Notes under the pieces: model-generated
Told to the model about the DNA's origin: nothing
The model's database searches: none
The model's input: the letters and a program-made list of their open reading frames with translations, nothing else
Shown: in pieces, positions 7,743 to 15,643 of the stretch
Numbering within the stretch: the stretch's first letter is position 1
Layout of the letters: the number at the start of each line of letters is the position of its first letter
Position numbers and translations under genes: made by a program
NCBI GenBank assembly: GCA_022361315.1
Contig: JAKSBB010001185.1
Span: 1 to 18,131, forward strand
Origin: Desulfobacterales bacterium
Lineage (GTDB): Bacteria > Desulfobacterota > Desulfobacteria > Desulfobacterales > Desulfobacteraceae
DNA: 18,131 nt
Direction of reading: 5' to 3'

Positions 7743-8408
7743 TTATAAAAATCCGTTTTTGGCAAGAAGGGAGAGGCTGATATCCGCCTTGGCAGCCTGT
7801 GGTGAATTGGCACTCTGCCCCCCTGTGGTTAAAATCTTTCTGACGTATTTGCCCAGCATATCGGTCTCAATATTGACCGCATCACCCACCTGCTTCAATC
7901 CGATGGTTGTAATCTTGGCGGTGTGGGGGATGATGCTCACCTGAAATCCGGTGTCCCAGCATTGATTGATGGTCAGGCTGATGCCTTCGATGGCCACAGA
8001 CCCCTTCTCAATCATATCGGACGCCAGATTTTCAGGCACGGTGACATCGTAAATGATGGCATTACTCTTCTTTCGGATGGCGGAAATAGTACCGGTACCG
8101 TCAATGTGGCCGGACACCAGGTGCCCGTCGATGCGGTCCGACAATTTCAGGGCACGTTCAACATTGACCCGGGTGCCGGGCCCCATTGTGCTGAAGGTGG
8201 TTCTGGAAACGGTTTCCGGGGCCATATCTACTGTAAACTCATTAGCCCCGAGCCTCACGGCTGTCAGGCAGGCCCCGTTCACTGCGATGGAGTCCCCGAT
8301 CTTACTCTGGGTGAGATCCAGATCGCATCCAATGGTCAGTACTTTTCCCTCACCGCTGGATTCAATCCGCTTGATAGTTCCAAAACTTTCAATGATGCCG
8401 GTAAACAC
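7743..8408 (-). CDS. ribE: Riboflavin synthase, alpha subunit
   Basis: A 221-residue enzyme that dismutates two 6,7-dimethyl-8-ribityllumazine molecules to riboflavin and 5-amino-6-ribitylaminouracil; it works as a trimer. The N-terminus MFTGIIE is diagnostic. Two lumazine-binding barrels are visible: the first with NGACLT (44-49) and VSGHIDG (around 98-104), the second from about 105 with IEGISLTIN and IPHTAKITT. The start is a GTG (8406-8408) six bases after AAGGAG. The last 20 residues or so extend slightly beyond the usual end. It follows ribD by about 20 bases. The product is called RibE here; E. coli names the same enzyme RibC. Confidence 0.96.
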   Translation of the reverse strand: MFTGIIESFGTIKRIESSGEGKVLTIGCDLDLTQSKIGDSIAVNGACLTAVRLGANEFTVDMAPETVSRTTFSTMGPGTRVNVERALKLSDRIDGHLVSGHIDGTGTISAIRKKSNAIIYDVTVPENLASDMIEKGSVAIEGISLTINQCWDTGFQVSIIPHTAKITTIGLKQVGDAVNIETDMLGKYVRKILTTGGQSANSPQAAKADISLSLLAKNGFL

Positions 8409-8428
8409 CTAACGCTCCTTAACCTACC

Positions 8429-9559
8429 TTAAGTCCTGAGCAGGCCGTCTCTATCCAGATAGCCCGTCACCAATATATCCGCCCCGAACTGCCGCGTGGT
8501 CACCCGGCTAAGCTCAAAGGCATCCCGGATTTTCTCCGGTCCTGTTCCGTTGAACACCGGAATACCGTCATTTGCCCCAAGAAACTTCGGTGCGATAAAA
8601 TAGCACACCTTGTTCACAATACCGGCCTTCAACGCTGACGCAGCCACTTGTCCACCACCTTCAATAAGGAGGCTGGAAATTGACATGGCCCCTAACTTAA
8701 TCATCACCTGACGTAAATCAAGCCCGTTATCGGTAAGATCTGTCTGAATTACGGTAACCCCGGCATTCTCAAGCTTTTTGCGCTTATCTCCGGGCACCTC
8801 CGGTCCTGTCACCACAATAACGGGGGCATCGGAGTTCTTATTGATCACCTTGGCATCCGGCCGGATAGTGAGACGGGAATCCAGAATCACCCGGGCCGGG
8901 TCGACAGTGGGTTGTCCCTGGATTCGTGCCGTAAGGGAGGGATCGTCTGCATGGAGCGTACCGGATCCCACCAGGATAGCGTCAGCCTCATGGCGGAGCC
9001 TGTGCCCGAAAGTCCGGGAGGCATCGTTGGTAATCCACTTTGAGTCTCCGGTCCGTGTGGCAATATGGCCGTCAAGGGTGGCGGCACACTTCAGGGTAAC
9101 AAAGGGATCCTTGGGGTGCTGGATGGCCCAGATGAAATCTTCGATGAGCGTGGCGGCCTGATCTTCGAGAATCCCGCTGATGACCTCAACCCCATTCTTC
9201 CTTAGAAAAGCATTCCCTCCCCCCTCCACATTGGGATTGGGATCGTTGCAGGCCACAACAACCCGGGCAATACCGGCATCCAGAATCTTTTTGGTACAGG
9301 GAGGGGTTTTTCCGTAGTGATTGCAGGGTTCAAGGGTCGCATAGATGGTGGCCCCTTTCACCATGGTCGGCGCATTGGCCGTTGCGTTGTCTATGGCAAC
9401 GACCTCGGCGTGGGGACCTCCGGCTTTCGGATGGTAACCGCGGCCGAGAATTTTTCCGTCTTTCACCACCACAGCCCCTACGCAGGGATTGGGTGAGGTA
9501 AATCCTTTTCCCTTTGCAGCCTCTTCAAGGGCCAGGCGCATATATTCGGTGTCAGTCAT
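8429..9559 (-). CDS. ribD: Bifunctional pyrimidine deaminase / reductase RibD
   Basis: A 376-residue protein for the second and third steps of riboflavin synthesis. The N-terminal deaminase (about 1-145) has the zinc motif HAE (50-52) and C79/C88 (LEPCNHYGKTPPC). The C-terminal NADPH-dependent reductase (about 148-370) shows TLKCAATLDGHIA, VDPARVILD and the glycine-rich LLIEGGG. The start is the ATG at 9557-9559 with a GGA site; its first bases overlap the end of nrdR by 8 bases. The frame is open further upstream, to 9643, but that stretch lies inside nrdR and is not typical of RibD. Confidence 0.96.
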   Translation of the reverse strand: MTDTEYMRLALEEAAKGKGFTSPNPCVGAVVVKDGKILGRGYHPKAGGPHAEVVAIDNATANAPTMVKGATIYATLEPCNHYGKTPPCTKKILDAGIARVVVACNDPNPNVEGGGNAFLRKNGVEVISGILEDQAATLIEDFIWAIQHPKDPFVTLKCAATLDGHIATRTGDSKWITNDASRTFGHRLRHEADAILVGSGTLHADDPSLTARIQGQPTVDPARVILDSRLTIRPDAKVINKNSDAPVIVVTGPEVPGDKRKKLENAGVTVIQTDLTDNGLDLRQVMIKLGAMSISSLLIEGGGQVAASALKAGIVNKVCYFIAPKFLGANDGIPVFNGTGPEKIRDAFELSRVTTRQFGADILVTGYLDRDGLLRT

Positions 9560-10067
9560 CCTGTCCGCCCTTAACTTCGCCATTCGCCATCTGATCAAGC
9601 TCAATGGTCTGACATTCCTGGGGCAGCATCCCCTTGAGTTCATCTATAAAGTCAGCCACATGGCGAAATTCCCGATACACAGAGGCAAACCGCACATATG
9701 CCACATCATCTACGGCTTTGAGCGCAGTAATAATCTTTTCACCAACAACCTTGGAGGAAACTTCGCGTTCGTTGCTTTCCCGGAGATCACGCTCAATCGC
9801 GTCCACCATCTCTTCAATCTGGTTCACGCTGATGGCGCGTTTCTCGCATGCCTTCTGGATCCCCCGGAGAATTTTTTCCCTGTCAAATTCTTCTCTTCGG
9901 TTGTCCTTTTTCACGATCATCACGGGGACCTGCTCCACCCGTTCATAGGTGGTAAACCGCTGGGCACAGGCCTGGCATTCCCTCCGTCTCCGGACTTCAA
10001 ACTCAATCTTACCCGGACGCGAATCAACAACCCGTGTATTCAGCTTTCCGCAAAATGGACATTTCAT
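9552..10067 (-). CDS. nrdR: Transcriptional repressor NrdR
   Basis: A 171-residue repressor of ribonucleotide reductase genes that senses ATP/dATP. An N-terminal zinc ribbon has CPFC (3-6) and CQAC (31-34); an ATP-cone domain follows (about 49-139), with VKKDNRREEFDREKI at its start. The C-terminal tail of about 30 residues (KGMLPQECQTIEL onward) is longer than the minimal 150-residue form. No NrdR box was recognised in the window, so its targets are elsewhere. It lies between the dCMP deaminase and ribD, the usual nrdR-ribD neighbourhood. Confidence 0.97.
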   Translation of the reverse strand: MKCPFCGKLNTRVVDSRPGKIEFEVRRRRECQACAQRFTTYERVEQVPVMIVKKDNRREEFDREKILRGIQKACEKRAISVNQIEEMVDAIERDLRESNEREVSSKVVGEKIITALKAVDDVAYVRFASVYREFRHVADFIDELKGMLPQECQTIELDQMANGEVKGGQDD

Positions 10068-10088
10068 GACAACCTCACAGCTTGGGAT

Positions 10089-10598
10089 TTAGGTGTCCAG
10101 CCGGACCAGTTCAACGCCTGCCTGGGCAAACATATCCAGAGAGAGCGGGTCATCATACCCCTCTCTATAGTAGACTTTTTCAATCCCTGCATTGATAATC
10201 ATCTTTGCGCAGATGGAACAGGGCTGGGTGGTACAATACAGCACAGACCCGTTTACCGGTATACCGTGGTATGCCGCCTGAATTATGGCGTTCTGCTCGG
10301 CATGAACGCCTCTGCAAAGTTCGTGTTTCTCTCCGGAAGGCACATTAAGCTGCTCGCGAAGGCACCCGGTCTCACGGCAGTGCGGCACGGATGCGGGCGC
10401 ACCGTTGTACCCGGAACACAGAATCCGTTTTTCCTTGACCAAAACAGCGCCGACCTTGCGCCGGGTACAGGTGGCCCTGGAAGACACAAGGTCGGTGATA
10501 CTCATGAAGTACTCATCCCACGAGGGACGTTTGGCTTCGGTGGCGTTGGGGCCATTCGCGTTGGGGTCAGGGGAAAACTCAGGTGGAATCAGACTCAT
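10089..10598 (-). CDS. Deoxycytidylate (dCMP) deaminase
   Basis: A 169-residue zinc deaminase of the dCMP deaminase/ComEB family, feeding dUMP to thymidylate synthesis. The catalytic motif HAE is at 99-101, and the zinc cysteines C127 and C130 are in QPCSIC. Extra cysteines C74, C79 and C95 are spaced as in family members with a second structural zinc. The first 25 residues are a low-complexity Pro/Asn-rich extension not part of the fold. The ATG overlaps the glyA stop (ATGA), so it is translationally coupled to glyA: glyA makes the methylene-THF that thymidylate synthase uses with dUMP. Confidence 0.94.
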   Translation of the reverse strand: MSLIPPEFSPDPNANGPNATEAKRPSWDEYFMSITDLVSSRATCTRRKVGAVLVKEKRILCSGYNGAPASVPHCRETGCLREQLNVPSGEKHELCRGVHAEQNAIIQAAYHGIPVNGSVLYCTTQPCSICAKMIINAGIEKVYYREGYDDPLSLDMFAQAGVELVRLDT

Positions 10599-11836
10599 GG
10601 CGCCGTTGTCGCTTCATATAAAGGATACTGGCTGCACAGGTCTTTAACCTGGGCCGCCACACGGGTGATATTTGCCGCATCATCCAAAATGTCACAGATA
10701 AATCCTGCAATGGCACGGGTGGCCTCTTCCTTCATACCACGGGAGGTAACCAGAGGCACACCGATTCGGACACCCGAAGTCACAAATGGACTACGTTTTT
10801 CATTGGGCACGGTATTTTTGTTCACCGTAATATTGGCCTGGCCCAACCGCTCCTCAGCTTCTTTTCCGGTGATATCACGGTCGCTGAAATCCACCAGGAC
10901 CATGTGATTGTCCGTTCCGTTGGATACCAGCTTATACCCGCGTTCCATCAATACATCAGCCAGCACACCGGCATTTTTTACAACCTGTTGCTGGTATGCT
11001 GTAAATTCCGGGGATAACGCCTCTCTGAAGGCAACCGCCTTTGCTGTAATCACATGCATCAGTGGGCCGCCCTGGATGCCCGGGAAGATCTGGCTGCTGA
11101 TGGACTTGCCATACTTATCCGAAGATAAGATAATCCCCCCCCTCGGGCCACGCAGGGTTTTGTGGGTGGTGGAGGTAATGACGTCTGCAAATCCAACCGG
11201 AGAGGGATGAACGCCTGCAGCCACAAGCCCGGCAATATGGGCCATATCCACCATAAAAAGCGCACCGGTCGCCTTTGCTATATCAGCAAACCCCTTGAAA
11301 TCGATAATTCTGGGGTAGGCACTGGCACCGGCCACGATCAGCTTGGGCTGTGTGGACTTCGCCAGATCTTCCACCTGATTCAAATCAATGGTCTCGGTGT
11401 CGGGGTTCAATCCGTAGTGGGTGAAATTGTAGAGACGGCCGGAAAAACTGGCGCCGGCACCGTGGGTCAGGTGACCGCCGTGGGACAAGTCCATGGCCAG
11501 AATCCGGTCACCCGGATCCAGCAGGGAAAAATAAACCCCCATATTTGCCTGGGATCCGGAATGGGGCTGAACATTGGCATATTCCACGCCGAACAGTTTT
11601 TTCACCCGCTCAATGGCAATATCTTCGGCCTGATCCACAAACTCGCATCCACCGTAGTACCGCTTGGCCGGATAGCCTTCCGCGTATTTATTGGTCATGA
11701 TGGAACCCTGGGCTTCCATCACGGCACGGCTCACCGTATTCTCAGAGGCAATAAGGTTCAACCCGTATTCCTGACGGGTTGCTTCGCTTTCCAATATAGT
11801 AGCGATCTCAGGATCGCTGGACTTGATATGGCTCAT
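10595..11836 (-). CDS. glyA: Serine hydroxymethyltransferase
   Basis: A 413-residue PLP enzyme interconverting serine plus tetrahydrofolate with glycine plus 5,10-methylene-THF. The PLP lysine is K226 in [21 protein letters not shown] (27-33), [13 protein letters not shown] (51-63) and HSGSQAN (92-98) are further hallmarks. I use the ATG at 11834-11836, six bases after GGGAG, rather than the TTG just before it. Its leader after rpiB is 240 bases, unusually long for this tightly packed operon, and contains repeats and a possible hairpin. The stop overlaps the next start by ATGA. Confidence 0.97.
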   Translation of the reverse strand: MSHIKSSDPEIATILESEATRQEYGLNLIASENTVSRAVMEAQGSIMTNKYAEGYPAKRYYGGCEFVDQAEDIAIERVKKLFGVEYANVQPHSGSQANMGVYFSLLDPGDRILAMDLSHGGHLTHGAGASFSGRLYNFTHYGLNPDTETIDLNQVEDLAKSTQPKLIVAGASAYPRIIDFKGFADIAKATGALFMVDMAHIAGLVAAGVHPSPVGFADVITSTTHKTLRGPRGGIILSSDKYGKSISSQIFPGIQGGPLMHVITAKAVAFREALSPEFTAYQQQVVKNAGVLADVLMERGYKLVSNGTDNHMVLVDFSDRDITGKEAEERLGQANITVNKNTVPNEKRSPFVTSGVRIGVPLVTSRGMKEEATRAIAGFICDILDDAANITRVAAQVKDLCSQYPLYEATTAP

Positions 11837-11883
11837 CAATATCTCCCACCTCTACAGGTGTCTTTTGGGAAAAAGGGATCCAT

Positions 11884-11910
11884 GGGTGCCATGAAACGGG
11901 TGCCATGAAA
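11884..11910. repeat. Tandem repeat of GGGTGCCATGAAA
   Basis: Two perfect copies of the 13-mer GGGTGCCATGAAA are separated by one C (14-bp period). They lie 48-74 bases upstream of the glyA start. Origin by slippage is likely; function is unknown. Confidence 0.8.
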
Positions 11911-11991
11911 AAATCGAGACACCGGAAATCATTGCAGCGCTGATGCAACCGTCGGACGGATAAAAATCAATCCTGGCAACAGCGCTTTTGA

Positions 11992-12038
11992 TGATGCCCG
12001 GCATCTTTACCGTACCTGCGGTTGAGCACCCGGCATCA
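11992..12038 (-). ncRNA. Possible structured leader RNA upstream of glyA
   Basis: TGATGCC (11992-11998) and GGCATCA (12032-12038) can form a 7-bp outer stem; inside it ACCG (12009-12012) and CGGT (12019-12022) form a 4-bp hairpin with a 6-base loop. The sequence GATGCCGGG (minus strand) occurs twice, so alternative pairings are possible. It does not match glycine, THF or SAM riboswitch consensus as far as I can recall. Speculative. Confidence 0.25.
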
Positions 12039-12079
12039 ATCAGAAGACAGGCCCGTCAAACGCCCGGGACAGGAATTTT

Positions 12080-12520
12080 TTAGTCGTCTATTGACTGAAT
12101 CCGATCCAGATGGCGTCCACCCTCAAACTCAGTGTTCAGCCATGTTTTCACCAACTCAAATGCCAATACATCTCCCACGATCCGGCCACCGAGAACCAGC
12201 ACATTGGCATCATTATGCTGGCGGCTCATCTGTGCGGAAAAAACATCAGAGCACAATGCTGCACGCACCCCCTTGAACCGGTTGGCAACATAGGACATGC
12301 CGAGCCCGGTACCGCAGAGAAGAATACCCTTGGGGTACTCCCCCTTTGATACGGCACCGGCCACCTTTTTACCGTATTCAACGTAGTTTACAGATGCCTC
12401 ACTGTCTGTTCCGGCATCTTCCACACGAAACCCGAGGTTAACCAGCAGGTCCTTGATTTTTTTCTTCAGACCGAAGGCAGCGTGATCGCTGCCGATAATG
12501 ATGGTCTTGTCTGTATCCAT
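12080..12520 (-). CDS. rpiB: Ribose 5-phosphate isomerase B
   Basis: A 146-residue isomerase of the RpiB/LacAB family interconverting ribose 5-phosphate and ribulose 5-phosphate, the latter being a substrate of RibBA encoded in the same cluster. Motifs are GSDHA (10-14), the catalytic C69 in CGTGLG and HNDANVL (102-108). I use the ATG at 12518-12520, since the product then starts right before the conserved first beta strand; a TTG five codons upstream is possible. The ribosome site is weak (GGGA). Confidence 0.95.
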   Translation of the reverse strand: MDTDKTIIIGSDHAAFGLKKKIKDLLVNLGFRVEDAGTDSEASVNYVEYGKKVAGAVSKGEYPKGILLCGTGLGMSYVANRFKGVRAALCSDVFSAQMSRQHNDANVLVLGGRIVGDVLAFELVKTWLNTEFEGGRHLDRIQSIDD

Positions 12521-12605
12521 CTGTCTAATTCCCAAATTTCAAGATTTGCTTAAGATATTTCGGTCAACACGTTGGGATCATAATCTTTCAATCATGACAC
12601 CGCGA

Positions 12606-12839
12606 TTACGACTTCGCATTGATGAAATCAATGGCATCCTGAACCGTTACCAGCCCTTCTGCCGCATCATCGTCAATTTCGATTTCGAAAATCTCTTCCA
12701 TGGACATGACAAGTTCGACAATGGTCAGGGAATCGGCCCCCAGATCTTCGATCAGGGAGGCTTCCGGAACCACATCCTCAATATCAATATCAGGAATTTT
12801 CTCAGCAATCACTTTCTTGACTTTGGTTTCAATGGTCAT
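12606..12839 (-). CDS. acpP: Acyl carrier protein
   Basis: A 77-residue acidic helical carrier of growing fatty acyl chains. The phosphopantetheine attachment site is S37 in GADSLTIVEL. It carries acyl groups for fatty acid, phospholipid and lipoyl synthesis. A GGAG ribosome site precedes the ATG. It lies 23 bases after rpmF, and the partners usually found here (plsX, fabH, fabD, fabG before it, fabF after it) are missing. Confidence 0.97.
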   Translation of the reverse strand: MTIETKVKKVIAEKIPDIDIEDVVPEASLIEDLGADSLTIVELVMSMEEIFEIEIDDDAAEGLVTVQDAIDFINAKS

Positions 12840-12862
12840 GACATGGACTCCTTACTGGATAA

Positions 12863-13048
12863 TTATTCCTCTTCAGCGCCGGCCATTACGTTTCTTCCCT
12901 TATACGCACCGCACTCGGGACAGGCGGTATGGGGAAGTTTGGGTTCCTGGCACTCGGGACATACAGTGACTGTAGGTGCGCTGGTTTTGTAGTGAGTCCT
13001 TCTTTTTCTGCCTCTTGCCTTAGAGCTCTTTTGCTTGGGTACTGCCAT
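12863..13048 (-). CDS. rpmF: 50S ribosomal protein L32
   Basis: A 61-residue ribosomal protein with the standard N-terminus MAVPKQKSSKARGRKRR and a zinc ribbon made by C30, C33, C43 and C46, so it is the zinc-binding (C+) form of L32. An AGGAG site lies before the ATG. It is the first gene of the long central operon and has a clear promoter upstream. Confidence 0.98.
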   Translation of the reverse strand: MAVPKQKSSKARGRKRRTHYKTSAPTVTVCPECQEPKLPHTACPECGAYKGRNVMAGAEEE

Positions 13049-13087
13049 TTGGAGTTCTCCTAACTATATCATTTTATTTGCATTTCA

Positions 13088-13108
13088 ATTATTTTGCACC
13101 AAAATAAT
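13088..13108 (-). promoter_or_regulatory. 9-bp palindromic operator candidate in the rpmF leader
   Basis: ATTATTTTG and CAAAATAAT are perfect inverted repeats with a 3-base centre. The element lies just after the predicted rpmF transcription start, where a dimeric repressor (MarR or TetR type) could block transcription of rpmF-acpP. A 3-base loop and no T-run make a terminator unlikely. Confidence 0.5.
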
Positions 13109-13118
13109 AAAACAAACT

Positions 13119-13147
13119 TATTTACCCTAATTTCAAGGCGGTGTCAA
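13119..13147 (-). promoter_or_regulatory. Sigma-70 promoter of the rpmF operon
   Basis: A perfect -35 TTGACA (13142-13147, minus strand) is followed after exactly 17 bases by TAAATA (13119-13124). The start of transcription would be near 13112, about 60 bases before the rpmF ATG. The divergent gltX promoter must lie in the same 183-base region, but I see no convincing boxes for it. Confidence 0.65.
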
Positions 13148-13231
13148 GAAGTATTGCCCAAGCCATCGTTTTATGGTAGTTAAGGGCTCGATTTTACACC
13201 GCTTACTCAGAACAACCCTTTTGGAGATATT

Positions 13232-14641
13232 ATGGAACCCATTATTACCCGTTTCCCCCCGTCCCCCACAGGCTACCTTCACATCGGAGGCGCCAGAACA
13301 GCACTTTTTAACTGGCTGTATGCCAGACGAAAAGGCGGGAAGTTTGTTCTTCGCATTGAAGATACAGATGAAGCCCGTTCCACCCAGGAATCCGTAGATG
13401 CCATTCTCGAATCCATGGAATGGCTCGGTATTGACTGGGATGACGGCCCCTATTTCCAGACACAGCGTTACGACATTTACAACGAACACATTGATCGTCT
13501 GGTGGAATCTGGACACGCCTATTATTGCGATTGCACTCCCGAAGAAGTCAATGCCATGCGCGAAGAGGCCAAAGCCAAAGGCCTTAAGCCCATGTACAAC
13601 GGCCGCTGCAGAGAAAGGGGCCTGAAAAAAAGCGACAACACTGTGGTCAGATTGAAAACACCGGATGCAGGTGTAACGGTTGTGGATGATGTGGTGAAGG
13701 GCAGCACGGCCTTTCAAAATGCAGAGATCGATGATTTTATCATCCAGAGAAGCAACGGCGTTGCCATGTACAACCTGGCCGTGGTCATTGATGACATCAC
13801 CATGGGCATCAACACGGTGCTCCGGGGAGACGACCACCTGATCAACACCCCCAAACAGATTCTGATCTACCAGGCCCTGGGTGCAGACCTGCCGGTTTTC
13901 GGACATGTCCCCATGGTGCTGGGTGCGGACAAAGCACGCCTCAGTAAACGTCACGGTGCCATGTCCGTGGGCGAATACCGCAAGATGGGTTTCCTGCCCG
14001 ACGCCATGCTCAACTACCTGGTCCGCCTGGGTTGGTCCCACGGGGATCAGGAGTTTTTCACCAGAGAAGAGCTGATTGAAAAATTTGACCTGGAACACCT
14101 GGGGCGCTCCCCATCCATGTTTGATACGGACAAGCTCACTGCCCTGAACGCCAAACACATCCAGAAGAAAAACCCCGCTGAACTTGCCGAAGCACTTGTG
14201 CCGTACCTGGCAGAACTGGGGATAGAAGCAAAGGATAGCACCTACACCCAGGATGTTGTGGAAACCCTTCAGGCCAGAAGTAAAACCCTCGTGGAAATGG
14301 CACAGTCCGCCACCTTCTATTATGCAGATGAGATCACCTATGATGAAAAGGCAGCCAAAAAATTTCTCAAGCCCGAAGCGGCTGAGCTTCTGAACCGGTG
14401 TGCTGCAGACATTGAAGCCCTCGCCGACTACACCCATGACAGCCTTGAGACCCTTTTTAAAGCCGTCATGGACGACACCGGGCTGGGATTTGGCAAAATC
14501 GCTCAACCCCTGAGGGTAGCGGTCACCGGGACCACAGTTAGTCCGGGGATCTTTGAAATGCTTCTTGCACTTGGAAAAGAACGCACTGTTGACCGTATTA
14601 AAAAAGCGGCAGATTTTGCAGGAACAAAAGCCGCAGACTGA
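13232..14641 (+). CDS. gltX: Glutamyl-tRNA synthetase
   Basis: A 469-residue class I synthetase charging tRNA-Glu. The HIGH motif appears as HIGG (17-20) and the KMSKS motif as ARLSKR (235-240). C99, C101 and C126 resemble part of a zinc site, with the fourth ligand not evident. The anticodon-binding helical domain fills about 320-469. The ATG is preceded by GGAG with a 5-base gap. It is the only plus-strand gene, transcribed away from rpmF and towards the MEMO gene. Whether it also charges tRNA-Gln (with GatCAB) cannot be read from this window. Confidence 0.97.
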   Translation: MEPIITRFPPSPTGYLHIGGARTALFNWLYARRKGGKFVLRIEDTDEARSTQESVDAILESMEWLGIDWDDGPYFQTQRYDIYNEHIDRLVESGHAYYCDCTPEEVNAMREEAKAKGLKPMYNGRCRERGLKKSDNTVVRLKTPDAGVTVVDDVVKGSTAFQNAEIDDFIIQRSNGVAMYNLAVVIDDITMGINTVLRGDDHLINTPKQILIYQALGADLPVFGHVPMVLGADKARLSKRHGAMSVGEYRKMGFLPDAMLNYLVRLGWSHGDQEFFTREELIEKFDLEHLGRSPSMFDTDKLTALNAKHIQKKNPAELAEALVPYLAELGIEAKDSTYTQDVVETLQARSKTLVEMAQSATFYYADEITYDEKAAKKFLKPEAAELLNRCAADIEALADYTHDSLETLFKAVMDDTGLGFGKIAQPLRVAVTGTTVSPGIFEMLLALGKERTVDRIKKAADFAGTKAAD

Positions 14642-14661
14642 GAAATAAGAGTTTCTATTAA

Positions 14662-14683
14662 GACGGGGGCCGGCGCCCCCGTC
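14662..14683. terminator. GC hairpin between convergent genes
   Basis: GACGGGGGC and GCCCCCGTC form a perfect 9-bp stem around CGGC, 20 bases after the gltX stop and 5 bases beyond the stop of the convergent MEMO gene. Its place suggests a bidirectional terminator, but neither side has a strong T-run, so it may act with Rho or as an mRNA end stabiliser. Confidence 0.65.
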
Positions 14684-14688
14684 AACAC

Positions 14689-15600
14689 CTATCCGATAAA
14701 CACAACACCGCTGTACCCGACAAAACTGTCTGACCGGGATTTTTCCCAGCTCGTGGCATAATCAACACAACATCCCCGCAAGGCCCCCGCCCTTTGGCAT
14801 GCTGCTGCAGCGGCAGCAGCCGCACCGGCACAGCACATATTCATTCTGGACAATCCCTGATTCAGAATACCTGTAACATCCATTGCTTCCAATGACCGGA
14901 TCGCACCGGCATCGTTGGAATCTTTCACCCACTCCACGGCAGCCGTGCCGCTGCCGGCCGGTTCAAAGCCAAAATTCGGCCCGTAATGGGTCATGTCGGT
15001 CGATCCGATGATTCTGAATCTCCGCCCCAGTGACCGGGCAGCGTCAACTGCGGCATACCCGATCTGTTCGGCCAGTTCCGTCGGCGGCACCCCGCAGATG
15101 ACGATACGGCTGTCAGGAAAGAAGTGGCGGATAAAGGGATATTGCAGCTCAAGGGTGTTTTCATCTGGAAAGGAATCTGGAGAGATCGACTGGATATGTT
15201 GCCCGGAACCCGTGAGGCTTGACACCAACTCATCCGTCAACTCACGGTCCACCGGAATGTCCCCCAGCGGGGTTTCCACCCCTCCTTCTTTTAAAACAAA
15301 GGCCTGGGATGTCGGATGCATATGGGCGCCGAACAAAACCACCGTGTCAACGGAAGGTTTGGGTTCCTCAGGTGCCAGGGAGGCGATCACTCTACAGGCA
15401 ATACTGCCGGAGTAGACCCAACCGGCATGGGGTACGATTCCCCCTAAAGCAGTACCGGTGGATTCTGCCTGATCCCCGGTTGCACCTGAGACGGACTGCG
15501 CCTCCGATAAAAACGTCTGAATAGCAGATTTACATGCATCGGCAGTTCCCGGATACCAGGATCCGGCAAATGCAGCACGCTTGATTGTTTTATCAGCCAT
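14689..15600 (-). CDS. MEMO-family protein (AmmeMemoRadiSam system protein B)
   Basis: A 303-residue cytoplasmic protein of the MEMO1 superfamily, related in fold to LigB-type dioxygenases. Typical segments are AFAGSWYP (10-17), IVPHAGWVYSG (55-65), FGAHMH (90-95), LELQYPF (150-156) and GSTDMTHYG (199-207). H58, H94, H205 and C256 correspond to the conserved His/His/His/Cys metal-site residues of the family. The enzyme activity of bacterial members is not settled. The usual partner genes (AMMECR1, radical SAM) are absent here; instead it follows hypB by 43 bases. The start is the ATG at 15598-15600 after a strong GGAGAGGAGAG site. Residues 258-268 form an alanine run with cysteines around it. 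Confidence 0.9.
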   Translation of the reverse strand: MADKTIKRAAFAGSWYPGTADACKSAIQTFLSEAQSVSGATGDQAESTGTALGGIVPHAGWVYSGSIACRVIASLAPEEPKPSVDTVVLFGAHMHPTSQAFVLKEGGVETPLGDIPVDRELTDELVSSLTGSGQHIQSISPDSFPDENTLELQYPFIRHFFPDSRIVICGVPPTELAEQIGYAAVDAARSLGRRFRIIGSTDMTHYGPNFGFEPAGSGTAAVEWVKDSNDAGAIRSLEAMDVTGILNQGLSRMNMCCAGAAAAAAAACQRAGALRGCCVDYATSWEKSRSDSFVGYSGVVFIG

Positions 15601-15643
15601 ACCTCTCTCCTCTCCGGATCTTCGGGAAAGGCAGGAAAAACAC

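Larger units (their letters stand above)
11837..12079. other. Long rpiB-glyA intergenic region
   Basis: This 243-base gap is the largest in the window. No coding frame, riboswitch consensus or clear promoter was recognised in it. It holds a 14-bp tandem repeat (11884-11910) and a nested inverted repeat (11992-12038), listed separately. It could be a glyA leader RNA or the remains of a deleted gene. Confidence 0.6.

Noticed and set aside
9560..9643. 28-residue N-terminal extension of RibD
   Set aside because: It lies within the nrdR coding sequence, and the ATG at 9557-9559 gives the normal RibD start.
9489..10907. 472-residue plus-strand open frame
   Set aside because: It runs antisense across nrdR, the dCMP deaminase and part of glyA, which have clear family motifs; it has no recognisable domain or ribosome site.
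11837..12079. Glycine, THF or SAM-type riboswitch before glyA
   Set aside because: No conserved core of these classes was recognised; only unassigned repeats and weak stems were found.
13154..13182. gltX promoter (TTGCCC, 17 bases, TAGTTA)
   Set aside because: The spacing is right but the -10 box matches the consensus poorly, so I did not call it.
13133..14506. 457-residue minus-strand open frame
   Set aside because: Antisense of gltX, which carries HIGG and ARLSKR motifs; no independent support.
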